From CAVRXT01 sp049644285 (lineage in GTDB: Bacteria; Acidobacteriota; Terriglobia; Acidiferrales; UBA7541), in assembly GCA_049644285.1 (NCBI GenBank), contig JBARRP010000219.1, forward strand, positions 1 through 64,000: a stretch of DNA of 64,000 nucleotides, written 5' to 3'. The position numbers were made by a program, and so were the translations under genes. This document shows positions 52,627 through 61,181 of the stretch, piece by piece. The notes beneath the pieces were generated by a model, which saw only the letters and a list, made by a program, of their open reading frames with translations, was not told where the DNA came from and did no database searches. Every line of letters starts with the position of its first letter. The stretch's first letter is position 1.

Positions 52627-52689
52627 ATGGCCGATTATTCGCCATTCATGAATGCTTACGGACTCATTCCCAAAATACTGGGCAAGTAA
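52627..52689 (+). CDS. 20-codon ORF with a strong ribosome binding site (leader peptide or remnant)
   Basis: ATG 52627 to TAA 52687-52689 encodes MADYSPFMNAYGLIPKILGK. AGAGGAGG lies 4 nt before the ATG, among the best ribosome sites in the window. The peptide is not of low complexity. It could be the surviving start of a longer gene (the sequence after the stop has no clear continuation) or a leader peptide. It stands in the 930-bp stretch 52403-53331 between thiolase and nrdJ, in which no other gene was found. I do not recognise it with confidence. Confidence 0.45.
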   Translation: MADYSPFMNAYGLIPKILGK

Positions 52690-52956
52690 AAAAGAATGCG
52701 GCAGCCCGCCCAATCGAGCCTCAAGCCTCCAGCGTCGAGCCTCTCGAAACCTTATCGCCCCAAATCACCGCGCAAACGAAACTAATCTCGATCTAATCGA
52801 ATGAAAACAAACAGCAGAGGTCTCCCCAAATCGACACAAAAATCAACTTTCCTCGAGAAAAAGCGAGGCGCGGTGGCGTTTCGGCTCCGTACCACAACCC
52901 ATAGACACTTACGACAATCCGGCCCGAAGATTTTGTGGTGTGCTTGCTGTTTTTCC

Positions 52957-52985
52957 TTGACAACTTTTCCGCTCCCGCCGATACT
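52957..52985 (+). promoter_or_regulatory. Sigma-70-type promoter far upstream of nrdJ
   Basis: A perfect TTGACA (52957-52962) is followed after 17 bp by GATACT (52980-52985, four of six matches to TATAAT). If used, the transcript would have a leader of about 340 nt before nrdJ. A second TATAAT at 53257-53262 lacks a good -35 but could give a short leader. Confidence 0.45.
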
Positions 52986-53331
52986 GCGAGCCCAGATTCG
53001 GGAGACTCGTGGCCGGCTCCTTGGCGCGTCCACAAGTGAGCCCGAGTTAAACCGAAAATCGAGCGGGGGAAGCACCCCACATCAAGATCGCGTAAATCGC
53101 GAAGGGGTAGCTTTTCTCTTTTTTCGGTCAGGGACGCCAAGCTTTGCGACCCGCCCCTTCCCAGAGGGTTTCATTAAAGCGGTCGGGTACTCCCTTGATT
53201 TGAACGGCGTGATCCGACGGGACACGTCGAGGCATCCGGGAGACGCTATTCGGAGTTATAATTAGTTTAGGCCCTCCGAGCGGACTCCACGGCTAAAACG
53301 AGGCGGCACGGCTGCCTGCGCGGGGGCAGAA

Positions 53332-56109
53332 ATGGCAGACGCAAGAATGGCATTGAACGGCAATTTGAATGTCGAACAGCAGACCGGGCGAGTGACCGGC
53401 CAGGACTTCCAGAGATTCTTTACGGACGGGAAAATATCTCCCTTCGACGCGGTCGAATGGGAAAAGCGGACGGCCCAGATTGCCAATGACAAGGGCCAAA
53501 CGATTTTCCGCCAGGAAAACGTAGAAGTCCCGAAGTCGTGGTCGCAGACGGCGACCAACATTGTCGCATCAAAATATTTTCATGGAAAGCCGAATACACC
53601 GGAGCGCGAGAGCTCAGTACGGCAACTGATCGGACGTGTGGTGAATGCGATCATGCGCTGGGGCGAACAAGGAGGCTACTTCGCTTCGACGGAATCCCGC
53701 GACGCGTTTCGCGATGAGCTTGCTCATCTTCTTGTCGAGCAGAAGATGGCATTCAATTCGCCGGTGTGGTTCAACGTCGGCGTCCAGCAGAAACCGCAGT
53801 GCTCCGCCTGTTTCATCAACTCCCTCCAGGACAACATGGAATCGATCATGAACCTGGCGAAGACGGAGGGAATGCTCTTCAAATGGGGCTCCGGAACCGG
53901 CACGAATTTCTCGACCCTGCGCGGCAGCCACGAGAGCCTCTCGGGCGGCGGAATTGCTTCGGGCCCGGTCAGCTTCATGAAAGGCTTCGATGCCTTCGCG
54001 GGCGTGATCAAGAGCGGCGGAAAGACGCGCCGAGCCGCCAAAATGGTGATCCTGAATGCGGAGCACCCGGACATCGTGGAATTCATTGACAGTAAGATGA
54101 AGGAAGAGCGCAAAGCGCACGTCCTGATCGAGCAAGGCTATGACTCGTCGATTGACGGCGAGGCTTACGGCTCCGTCTTCTTCCAGAACGCCAACCACTC
54201 CGTGCGGGTCACCGACGAATTCATGCAGGCCGCGGAAGAAGACCGCGACTGGTGGACGCGCAACATCAACGACGGCAAGCCCGTCGAGCAATTCCGCGCC
54301 CGGGACCTCCTGCGGCGCATTTCGGAATCGGCCTGGCACTGCGGCGATCCGGGCGTGCAGTACGATACGACGATCAATCGCTGGCATACCTGCAAGGCCA
54401 CCGATCGCATCTACGCTTCGAATCCGTGCTCGGAGTACATGTTCCTCGACGATACCGCGTGCAATCTCGCCTCGCTCAATCTGCTGAAGTTCCTCGGAAC
54501 GAATGGCCAGTTTGACGTCGAAGGCTTCCGGCGCGCCGTAGACATCACCATCACCGCGCAGGAAATCCTGGTGGACAATGCCAGCTATCCCACCGAGAGA
54601 ATCGCGCGGAACTCGCATGACTACCGGCCGCTCGGCCTCGGGTACGCGAATTTGGGCGCCCTGCTGATGTCGCTGGCGGTGCCGTACGATTCCGACGCGG
54701 GCCGCGACATTTGCGCTGCGATCAGCGCGCTGATGACCGGCCAGGGGTACCACCAGTCGTCAAAGATTGCCGAGCGCATGGGGCCCTTCCCCGGCTACGT
54801 GCGCAACTCGCAGGCGATGATCGATGTGGTGCGGATGCACCGCGATTCCTTGCGGCCCGTCAAGCGGGAGAACGTGCAGGCGTCGCTTCTTGACGCCGCA
54901 CAGGAGTCCTGGGACAACGCGCTCGCACACGGCGAAAAGTACGGTTACAAGAATTCGCAGGTGTCTGTGCTGGCGCCTACCGGCACAATCGGCTTCATGA
55001 TGGATTGCGATACAACCGGCATCGAGCCTGATCTTGCGCTGGTGAAGCAGAAGAAGCTCGTGGGCGGCGGCGTGATCAAGATCGTCAACAACACCGTGCC
55101 GCAGGCTCTGATGCGCCTGGAATATCCACCGGAGCGGGTGGCGCTGATCGTCGATTTCATCGACCGCAACGGCACGATCGAAGGCGCGCCCGGGCTGAAG
55201 CCCGAAGACTTGCCCGTTTTCGATTGCTCGCTCACACCGGCAGGCGGCGGTCGTTCCATTTCCTGGCGTGGTCATCTGAAGATGATGGCAGCCGCCCAGC
55301 CCTTTCTCTCTGGCGCCATCAGCAAGACGATTAACATGCCGGAGGAATCCGCCGTCGAGGACATCATGGAGGCCTACATCGAATCCTGGAAGCTCGGCCT
55401 TAAGGCTGTGGCGATTTATCGCGACAACTCCAAGCGCTCGCAACCTCTCTCGGCCGCGGGCAAGAAGGAAAGCACTGCGGAAGCCCCCGGCGTCGCGGCG
55501 GCCAAGGCGGAAGTGACGGCAGCGCCGGTCCAGCAGCAGCTCTTCCAATACGCCCAGCGGCGTAAGCTGCCGAGCGAACGCGAGTCCATCACGCACAAAT
55601 TCTCGATCGGGGGCCATGAAGGCTACCTGACCGTCGGGAAATACGCGGACGGTACGCCCGGCGAAATCTTCATCAAAATGGCCAAGGAAGGCTCGACGCT
55701 TTCCGGGATCATGGACGCGTTTGCGCTTTCCGTTTCGATCGCGCTGCAGTACGGCGTGCCAATGCGCGCGCTGGTGGACAAGTTCGTGAATTCGCGCTTC
55801 GAGCCGGCGGGCTACACCGGCAATCCGGAGATCCGCTACGCGAAGTCCATCGTGGATTACATCGGGCGTTGGCTCGGCAGCAAGTTCATCTCGCGCGATT
55901 ACACCGATGTTCCCGAAGCAAACGAAGCCGCAGCGCAGCCGGCCGCCCTCGCGCCGACGCCGGTGCTCTCCGCCGATCCGGCCGCCTTGACGCGTCCCCG
56001 CGCGGCGCTTGACGATGCTCCCTCGTGCTCGGAATGCGGCATGCTGATGACGCCGAACGGAAGCTGCTACAAGTGCTCGAATTGCGGCAGCACCTCCGGC
56101 TGCAGCTGA
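53332..56109 (+). CDS. nrdJ: Class II (adenosylcobalamin-dependent) ribonucleotide reductase
   Basis: 925 residues. It makes deoxyribonucleotides using a B12-generated radical. The sequence has QCSACFIN (Cys157, Cys160), the radical-site NPCSEYMFLDDTACNLASLNLL (Cys366) and the C-terminal shuttle cysteines CSECGMLMTPNGSCYKC and SGCS. A domain of about 190 residues near the C-terminus (HKFSIGGHEGYLTVGKY) carries the usual NrdJ extension. No class I or III reductase lies in the window. Dependence on B12 fits the riboswitch-controlled Btu uptake locus 5-10 kb away. A redoxin gene follows 36 bp downstream. Confidence 0.96.
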   Translation: MADARMALNGNLNVEQQTGRVTGQDFQRFFTDGKISPFDAVEWEKRTAQIANDKGQTIFRQENVEVPKSWSQTATNIVASKYFHGKPNTPERESSVRQLIGRVVNAIMRWGEQGGYFASTESRDAFRDELAHLLVEQKMAFNSPVWFNVGVQQKPQCSACFINSLQDNMESIMNLAKTEGMLFKWGSGTGTNFSTLRGSHESLSGGGIASGPVSFMKGFDAFAGVIKSGGKTRRAAKMVILNAEHPDIVEFIDSKMKEERKAHVLIEQGYDSSIDGEAYGSVFFQNANHSVRVTDEFMQAAEEDRDWWTRNINDGKPVEQFRARDLLRRISESAWHCGDPGVQYDTTINRWHTCKATDRIYASNPCSEYMFLDDTACNLASLNLLKFLGTNGQFDVEGFRRAVDITITAQEILVDNASYPTERIARNSHDYRPLGLGYANLGALLMSLAVPYDSDAGRDICAAISALMTGQGYHQSSKIAERMGPFPGYVRNSQAMIDVVRMHRDSLRPVKRENVQASLLDAAQESWDNALAHGEKYGYKNSQVSVLAPTGTIGFMMDCDTTGIEPDLALVKQKKLVGGGVIKIVNNTVPQALMRLEYPPERVALIVDFIDRNGTIEGAPGLKPEDLPVFDCSLTPAGGGRSISWRGHLKMMAAAQPFLSGAISKTINMPEESAVEDIMEAYIESWKLGLKAVAIYRDNSKRSQPLSAAGKKESTAEAPGVAAAKAEVTAAPVQQQLFQYAQRRKLPSERESITHKFSIGGHEGYLTVGKYADGTPGEIFIKMAKEGSTLSGIMDAFALSVSIALQYGVPMRALVDKFVNSRFEPAGYTGNPEIRYAKSIVDYIGRWLGSKFISRDYTDVPEANEAAAQPAALAPTPVLSADPAALTRPRAALDDAPSCSECGMLMTPNGSCYKCSNCGSTSGCS

Positions 56110-56145
56110 CATTCTTCGAAACAGGGGTAACATGATGGCGCCGCC

Positions 56146-56643
56146 ATGGTGCGTCCGCGCCAGCTCATCCCGCCTCTCACGATTCACACATCGGAAGGCC
56201 GCACGGTTCAGGCCTGGGATTTCAAACAGAAGAAAAACCTGGTAATCGCTTTCCTGCACGCCGATTGCGCCGCTTGCCGGGAATTTCTCACGCACCTTGC
56301 ATCGGCCCCGGGTGAGCTCGCCGACCGCGAAGCCGTTGCACTCGTTATTTTCCTCGAGACTCCGTCGCGCACGCTGGTTGAAGGGCTTCCCCCGGAAGTG
56401 ATTGCCGGCACCGACGTGTCGGGACGCTCAGTCCAAGATTTTCTTGGTAAGGATGCTCTTTCGAACCGGGGGCTCGAACTGGTTGGAGCTTTCGTAACCG
56501 ATCGCTACGGTGAAGTCTTCGCGGAATGGGTCGTTCCAGACGACCATCGCCTGCCGGGAATGGCAGAAATCATGCGTTGGCTGGGGCAGATCGAAATCGC
56601 CTGCGAGGAGTGCGGCGTCCCACGCTGGCCGACGGAAGGATAG
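56146..56643 (+). CDS. Thioredoxin-fold redoxin (AhpC/TSA-like)
   Basis: 165 residues, no signal peptide. LVIAFLHADCAACREFLTHLA places a CxxC (C-A-A-C) at the end of the first strand, as in thioredoxin-like reductases, while LIPPLTIHTSEGRTV is the peroxiredoxin-type opening. Two further Cys (EECG) lie near the end. It starts 36 bp after nrdJ on the same strand and probably belongs to the same transcript. A role in re-reducing NrdJ or other thiols is possible but unproven. Confidence 0.75.
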   Translation: MVRPRQLIPPLTIHTSEGRTVQAWDFKQKKNLVIAFLHADCAACREFLTHLASAPGELADREAVALVIFLETPSRTLVEGLPPEVIAGTDVSGRSVQDFLGKDALSNRGLELVGAFVTDRYGEVFAEWVVPDDHRLPGMAEIMRWLGQIEIACEECGVPRWPTEG

Positions 56644-56662
56644 CGCTGGAGAATCTCGATAT

Positions 56663-56694
56663 AGAAAATAATAAGGGGGCCCACCCGGGCCCCC
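56663..56694 (-). terminator. GC-rich hairpin with T-rich tract, terminator for glmM transcripts
   Basis: gggggccc (56675-56682) pairs with gggccccc (56687-56694) around a 4-nt loop. On the minus strand it is followed by ttattattttct. The 375-bp gap 56644-57018 otherwise holds a second perfect 9-bp hairpin (ccggtttcg/cgaaaccgg, 56716-56739) and no gene. The plus-strand redoxin transcript would meet the same hairpin but without a T-run. Confidence 0.7.
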
Positions 56695-57018
56695 TCGTGC
56701 TCTACCCCCAGAATTCCGGTTTCGGCGCGGCGAAACCGGCCCACCCCGGGATTAAGCGACAGCCGCGCGTAGATAGTGCACGCTTGATGCCACGGCAAGC
56801 ACCTCCCGGCAAGTCCATCTAGCCGATTGGCTTGGCATGAGTTAGCTGGCTGCGGTAATGCAAGCATGGGTTGGGGAGGGTCTTGCGCCTACGATTTCCC
56901 ACATGATTCTTCATAGGGCGCTATGGCGTTTGGAATATCGGGGGTCGCCCAAGGAATCTAGTTGGAGGAAGTGGGAAGCTGTGCCGGAGGGTGCACGAAA
57001 GCGGGGCGAGAATCGAGG

Positions 57019-58371
57019 TTAGGCCCCGATGGCGGAGCGGATGGCGGAGGCGATGCCGTCGGACCAGCGGCGCACGTCTTCTTCGCGTTCGGCTTCGACC
57101 ATGACGCGAGCGAGCGGCTCGGTGCCGGAATAGCGCAGGACAACGCGGCCCGAGCCATCGAGCGCACGTTGCGCTTCAGCCAGGGTGCGGGCGACTCCCG
57201 GGAGGGTCTCCAATGGCGGCTTTGACCGCACGCGAACGTTCAGGATCGTCTGGGGAAAGATCTTGAGGTCGGCCACGAGCGAATCGAGGGGCCCGGCAAT
57301 CGAAACGAGCGAAGCAATCTTGATGGAGGTGAGCATGCCGTCGCCGGTCGTTGCGTCGTCGAGGAATAGGATATGGCCCGACTGCTCGCCTCCGAGGTTC
57401 GCGTTGATGCGCTGCATTTCTTCCAGAACGTAGCGGTCGCCGACGGGCACGCGGGCGAGCTTCAAGCCCAAACGTTCGAGCGCGCGCTCGAGGCCCAGAT
57501 TCGCCATCGTCGTTCCTACAACCGTCGTGCCGCTGAGCGTGCCGCGGGATTTCATGTACCGGCCCATGGCCAGAAGGATGCCATCGCCATCGACCAGCTT
57601 GCCCGAGGCGCACGAGAAGACGGCGCGGTCGGCATCTCCATCAAAGGAGACGCCCATCATGGAGCGCGTCTCGACGACTTTTTTCTGCATGCTTTCGGGA
57701 TGGAGCGAGCCGCAGCCGGCATTGATGTTGCGGCCGTCGGGGCGATCGTGAATCGGCGTTACTTCGCAGCCGAGGGAGCGGAAAAGCTGCGGCGCGAGCG
57801 CGCTTGCGGCGCCGTTCGCGCAATCGACGACGATCTTCAAACCGGCGAGATGCGCTCCCGGCAAGACGCAGGCACGCAGCGCCTCGAGATATTCCTCATG
57901 GAGACGCGTGTCTTCTTCCAATCGCACGCTCGCTGGGCGGGCGGCCGCAGGCAGCGCCGCCATGCTCCCTTCGATTTCCGCTTCGACCGCGTCGGGGAAT
58001 TTCATTCCGCTCGAAGAAATCAGCTTCACGCCGTTGTCATGATAGGGATTGTGCGACGCCGAGATCACCACGCCCGCTGAAAAATGATCCCGCCGCACGA
58101 GCCAGGCCACGCCCGGAGTTGTGACCACGCCTGCCGAAACCGGCTCGGCGCCCGAAGCGGCGAGCCCCCGGGCAATTTCAGCAGCCAGATGCGGCCCTGA
58201 TTCGCGAGTGTCCATGCCGACGAGCACACGAGGGTGAGCTTCTTTGGCGCGCAGGTACGCGCCCAGCGCGCGGCCAACGCTCACAAGCGTGGCATCGTCG
58301 AGCGGGTGTTCGCCGGGAATACCGCGAATACCGTCTGTGCCGAATAATTGCTTAGACATTTCTATGGCCAT
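57019..58371 (-). CDS. glmM: Phosphoglucosamine mutase GlmM
   Basis: 450 residues from ATG 58371 (an ATG at 58359, MSKQ, is also possible). GlmM interconverts glucosamine-6- and -1-phosphate on the way to UDP-GlcNAc for cell wall and other polymers. The phosphoserine loop is ISASHNPYHDNGVKL (Ser106), the Mg loop FDGDADRAV, the sugar loop GGEQSGHI and the phosphate loop RYSGTEPLARVMVEA. The start LFGTDGIRGIPGEHPL is typical of GlmM rather than of phosphoglucomutases. Single gene, divergent from the AI-2E-family transporter. Confidence 0.95.
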   Translation of the reverse strand: MAIEMSKQLFGTDGIRGIPGEHPLDDATLVSVGRALGAYLRAKEAHPRVLVGMDTRESGPHLAAEIARGLAASGAEPVSAGVVTTPGVAWLVRRDHFSAGVVISASHNPYHDNGVKLISSSGMKFPDAVEAEIEGSMAALPAAARPASVRLEEDTRLHEEYLEALRACVLPGAHLAGLKIVVDCANGAASALAPQLFRSLGCEVTPIHDRPDGRNINAGCGSLHPESMQKKVVETRSMMGVSFDGDADRAVFSCASGKLVDGDGILLAMGRYMKSRGTLSGTTVVGTTMANLGLERALERLGLKLARVPVGDRYVLEEMQRINANLGGEQSGHILFLDDATTGDGMLTSIKIASLVSIAGPLDSLVADLKIFPQTILNVRVRSKPPLETLPGVARTLAEAQRALDGSGRVVLRYSGTEPLARVMVEAEREEDVRRWSDGIASAIRSAIGA

Positions 58372-58524
58372 GGAGGCTCGCCATTGGCGAAAACGGCAAA
58401 AGAAGAAAGATTTTATCACGAGTGTCACGCTGAACTTGAAACCGCCGAGCGGTGTGGGCTAAATCGTCACTCGCCGGGGCACGGGAGGTGTGTCAGCAAG
58501 GCCGGTATGCTATCGTAACTCGAC

Positions 58525-59604
58525 ATGGGCGGGGTAGGACGACTGGTGATGCCGCCCGAGACGACGAAGGCCGCCTCGGGGAGCTCGACGAGCGCGCGAA
58601 TTATCGCCGCCGGGATCATCATCGCGTTCTGTTACTGGGCGTCAAGCATTCTCGTAACCCTCCTGATTGCCATCCTCGTGGCGTACTTCCTCGACCCTGT
58701 TGTGAACTGGCTCGAAGACAGCCACATCTCGCGCCCACTTGGCTCTTTCATTATGGTGATGGTGTCGCTGGCCCTGCTCTTCGGCTTTGCCTGGGTCCTG
58801 GTGGAACGCGCCGATCAATTTGGTGCCGACTGGCCAAAGTACCGCAAACCGCTCCAGGAACTCGCGACGGCCGCGGAGAGCCGCCTCGAGCGGATCGAAA
58901 CGCAAGCAGGCTCGATCGCACCGGAAGAGAGAGGACGCCAGGTTGTGCTGGTCAGCGATCTGCATCCCTTCCGCACGGCGCTTTACAATCGTTTGGGGTC
59001 ACTCTACAGCGCAATGGTGGCTTCTACCTTCGTGCCTTTCCTCGTTTTCTTTATGCTTTCCGCCAAACGTCAAGTGTGGCACGCCACGATGCAGCTTTTT
59101 CCGACTACCGAGCGCACGCAAGTGAAACAGACTCTCGAGGAGGTCGGGACGGTGCTGCGTGGTTATCTGGCGGGGACAATGCTGGTGGGTATAATCCTCG
59201 TCGTAGCGAGTTGGCTGTTCTTCTGGGGCATTGGTCTCGATTATTCCTTCCTCACCGGAATCGTTTCGGGTCTGCTGAATCTCGTACCGTACTTCGGCGT
59301 GGTGCTTGCCTGGGTGCCGCCGCTGCTGATCGGGCTCAAGCAGTATCACTCGATCGCGCCGTTCGTCGGGATTTTCGCCATGCTCACGTTCCTTCACTTG
59401 ATCGCCGCGAACGTTCTCTTTCCCGCGGTGATCGGCCGAAAGGTCCACCTGAACGCGCTCGCCGTCACCGTTGCGTTGCTTTTCTGGGGCTGGCTGTGGG
59501 GCGCGCCGGGACTGGTCCTCGCGGTGCCGATTACCGCCATCATCAAAGTCATCTGCGATCACATCGAAAGCTGGCAACCCGTCGGCCGCTGGCTCGGCGC
59601 GTAG
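58525..59604 (+). CDS. AI-2E family (PerM/YdiK-like) transporter
   Basis: 359 residues with about seven to eight membrane helices. Family segments are LLIAILVAYFLDPVVNWLE near the N-terminus, the amphipathic middle region 'EVGTVLRGYLAGTMLVGIILV', and the C-terminal LLNLVPYFGVVLAWVPPLLIGL and GAPGLVLAVPITAIIKVICDH. Members export the autoinducer AI-2, or act in cation/proton exchange; ligand here is unknown. It has a charged cytoplasmic stretch (about 95-150) with Glu/Arg coil. Converges on the OsmC-like gene with a 19-bp gap. Confidence 0.87.
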   Translation: MGGVGRLVMPPETTKAASGSSTSARIIAAGIIIAFCYWASSILVTLLIAILVAYFLDPVVNWLEDSHISRPLGSFIMVMVSLALLFGFAWVLVERADQFGADWPKYRKPLQELATAAESRLERIETQAGSIAPEERGRQVVLVSDLHPFRTALYNRLGSLYSAMVASTFVPFLVFFMLSAKRQVWHATMQLFPTTERTQVKQTLEEVGTVLRGYLAGTMLVGIILVVASWLFFWGIGLDYSFLTGIVSGLLNLVPYFGVVLAWVPPLLIGLKQYHSIAPFVGIFAMLTFLHLIAANVLFPAVIGRKVHLNALAVTVALLFWGWLWGAPGLVLAVPITAIIKVICDHIESWQPVGRWLGA

Positions 59605-59623
59605 GTTTTTCTTCGAATCGTAT

Positions 59624-60109
59624 TCAGTTCGCTGCAGCCAACTTGCGAAATTCGATTTGAGGATGAACGGTGACCGAAGTCTTTAGGCTGTTGGCGATGT
59701 AACACTGTTCGTGCGCGACCTCGACGAGGTGACGCACGCGCGCTTCTTCCGATCCTGCCGCCACCACGATGCGCGGCCGTAGTTGGATGCTCGCGATCCG
59801 GATAGGCAAGTCAGCCTCGGGCATCACTGCCTCGGCGGTGTCTTCGTATTCCAGGACTTCGACACGCGCTCGCGCCGCAACCGCCAAGAATGACAATAGC
59901 TGGCACGAGGACGCCGCGATGACCAGCAATTGTTCGGGATTTAGCATCTCGGGATTGCCACGAAATGCCGGATCCGAGGAAAGGCTTAGCGTAGGTTGCG
60001 CCGGGGGAGCTGACGCCGTGTGCGCTCGGTCATACTTGTCATAACCCGCGCCGGTACTCCCCTTCCACGAACAACGCGCCGCATAGTGGTGCACTCTATG
60101 TTCGGACAT
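59624..60109 (-). CDS. OsmC-family peroxidase-like protein
   Basis: 161 residues from the ATG at 60109, with GGAGG 6 nt upstream. Two conserved cysteines are Cys69 (AASSCQLLSFLA) and Cys136 (HEQCYIANS), the redox pair of OsmC/Ohr proteins, which reduce organic hydroperoxides with dithiol reductants. The N-terminal half has the usual beta segment with NPEMLNPEQLLVIA. Ohr and OsmC subtypes are not separable by eye. thiE lies upstream on the same strand after 176 bp without visible features. Confidence 0.88.
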   Translation of the reverse strand: MSEHRVHHYAARCSWKGSTGAGYDKYDRAHTASAPPAQPTLSLSSDPAFRGNPEMLNPEQLLVIAASSCQLLSFLAVAARARVEVLEYEDTAEAVMPEADLPIRIASIQLRPRIVVAAGSEEARVRHLVEVAHEQCYIANSLKTSVTVHPQIEFRKLAAAN

Positions 60110-60285
60110 CTTCAGCCTCCGTCCCGTTCTGCGGGTTGTGAAACGCAGCCCACATCCGGATCCCTTGGTGCGCGGCATCCGGCGCGTCTCACCGGATTCA
60201 TTCGCCGGAGAAATTCTATACGCGTATGCACTGAGCTGGTGAGTGCTTTCAATCCGGGAATCGCCGCTTCCCGCGTAGCGTGGAG

Positions 60286-60975
60286 TCACCCCAGCTTACG
60301 AAGCCGCGCGAGCACTGCTTTTAGCTGGGCGCGATCTTCGGCTTCCTGGAAGAGTCGAATCGCGGCGATTCCTGCCGCGCCAGCCTGGAAACAGTTTGCC
60401 GCGTTTTCGCCATTCACGCCGCCGATGGCGAACACAGGAATTCGAACGCGGCGGCAGACTTCCGCGAGCCGCTCCGTCCCCTGCGGCGGGCCAAAAAGCA
60501 GCTTGGAAGGCGTCGCGAAAATCGGCCCGAAGAAAATGTAATCCGCGCCGGCCTTTTCCGCGGCCATCGCTTCTTCAAGGTGGTGACACGAGGCCCCCAC
60601 CAGGAACCCTGCGGGTGCGTGTCCCGCCCGGCACCAACGCACCACATCGGCCACCGGCACGGATTCGCCTCCGAGATGGACGCCCGCAGAACCGGCGGCC
60701 AGTGCAACATCGAGGCGGTCGTTTACCAGAATGCGAGTAGGCGTTCCCACGGCAGCGGCAATTGCTTCTCTTGCGACTGAGAGAAGCTCGCGCGTGGGCA
60801 AATCCTTCTCGCGAATTTGAACCCAGTCTACGCCGCCGGCGATGGCGTTCCGGATCGAAGCCAGCAGCGCCGCGGGCGATGAGTCCTGCGCGAGCGAGTT
60901 TCGATCGGTGACGTAGCAAAAAATTGCCGGCTTAGGTACGGGTGACAACGGCGCGCGCCCCCCGGCGGAACGCAT
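60286..60975 (-). CDS. thiE: Thiamine phosphate synthase ThiE
   Basis: 229 residues. ThiE couples the hydroxymethylpyrimidine and thiazole halves to give thiamine phosphate. TIM-barrel motifs: YVTDRNSL, GGVDWVQIREKD, ILVNDRLDVALAAGSAGVHLG, GASCHHLEEAMAAEKAGADYIFFGPIFATPSK, and PVFAIGGVNGENAANCFQAGAAGIAAI. The TenI relative lacks catalysis; the retained Lys/Arg and pyrophosphate-loop residues favour ThiE. It overlaps the small membrane gene by 44 bp. No TPP riboswitch was found upstream. Confidence 0.9.
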   Translation of the reverse strand: MRSAGGRAPLSPVPKPAIFCYVTDRNSLAQDSSPAALLASIRNAIAGGVDWVQIREKDLPTRELLSVAREAIAAAVGTPTRILVNDRLDVALAAGSAGVHLGGESVPVADVVRWCRAGHAPAGFLVGASCHHLEEAMAAEKAGADYIFFGPIFATPSKLLFGPPQGTERLAEVCRRVRIPVFAIGGVNGENAANCFQAGAAGIAAIRLFQEAEDRAQLKAVLARLRKLG

Positions 60976-61174
60976 CCACGGCCAGGAAAGCGTCCGCCAA
61001 GCCCAGCCCGGAAACGGCGCCGCGGAGATAAGGGTTCAGGAGAATGGGAATCAAGCGAGGATAGCTGTTCAGAAAATAATTCGTTTCCCAGAACGGCGAC
61101 CAGGGAAGGAGGATCAAGACCAGTCCCACGTCGAGCCAGACCAACAGCAGCAGAACTTTCAGGATTCGATTCAT
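60932..61174 (-). CDS. Small hydrophobic membrane protein, unknown function
   Basis: 80 residues with two probable membrane helices (ILKVLLLLVWLDVGLVLILLPW, and a weaker one around AVSGLGLADAFLAV). The spacing 'SYPRLIPILLNPYLRGAVSGLGLADAFLA' between them recurs in small acidobacterial membrane proteins next to TPR proteins. It starts 7 bp after the large TPR gene and overlaps thiE by 44 bp, so it is probably part of that operon. Confidence 0.72.
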   Translation of the reverse strand: MNRILKVLLLLVWLDVGLVLILLPWSPFWETNYFLNSYPRLIPILLNPYLRGAVSGLGLADAFLAVDAFRRGARAVVTRT

Positions 61175-61181
61175 CTACAGG

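Noticed and set aside
54760..56295. 511-codon minus-strand frame opposite nrdJ
   Set aside because: NrdJ motifs are complete on the plus strand; the frame has no domain.
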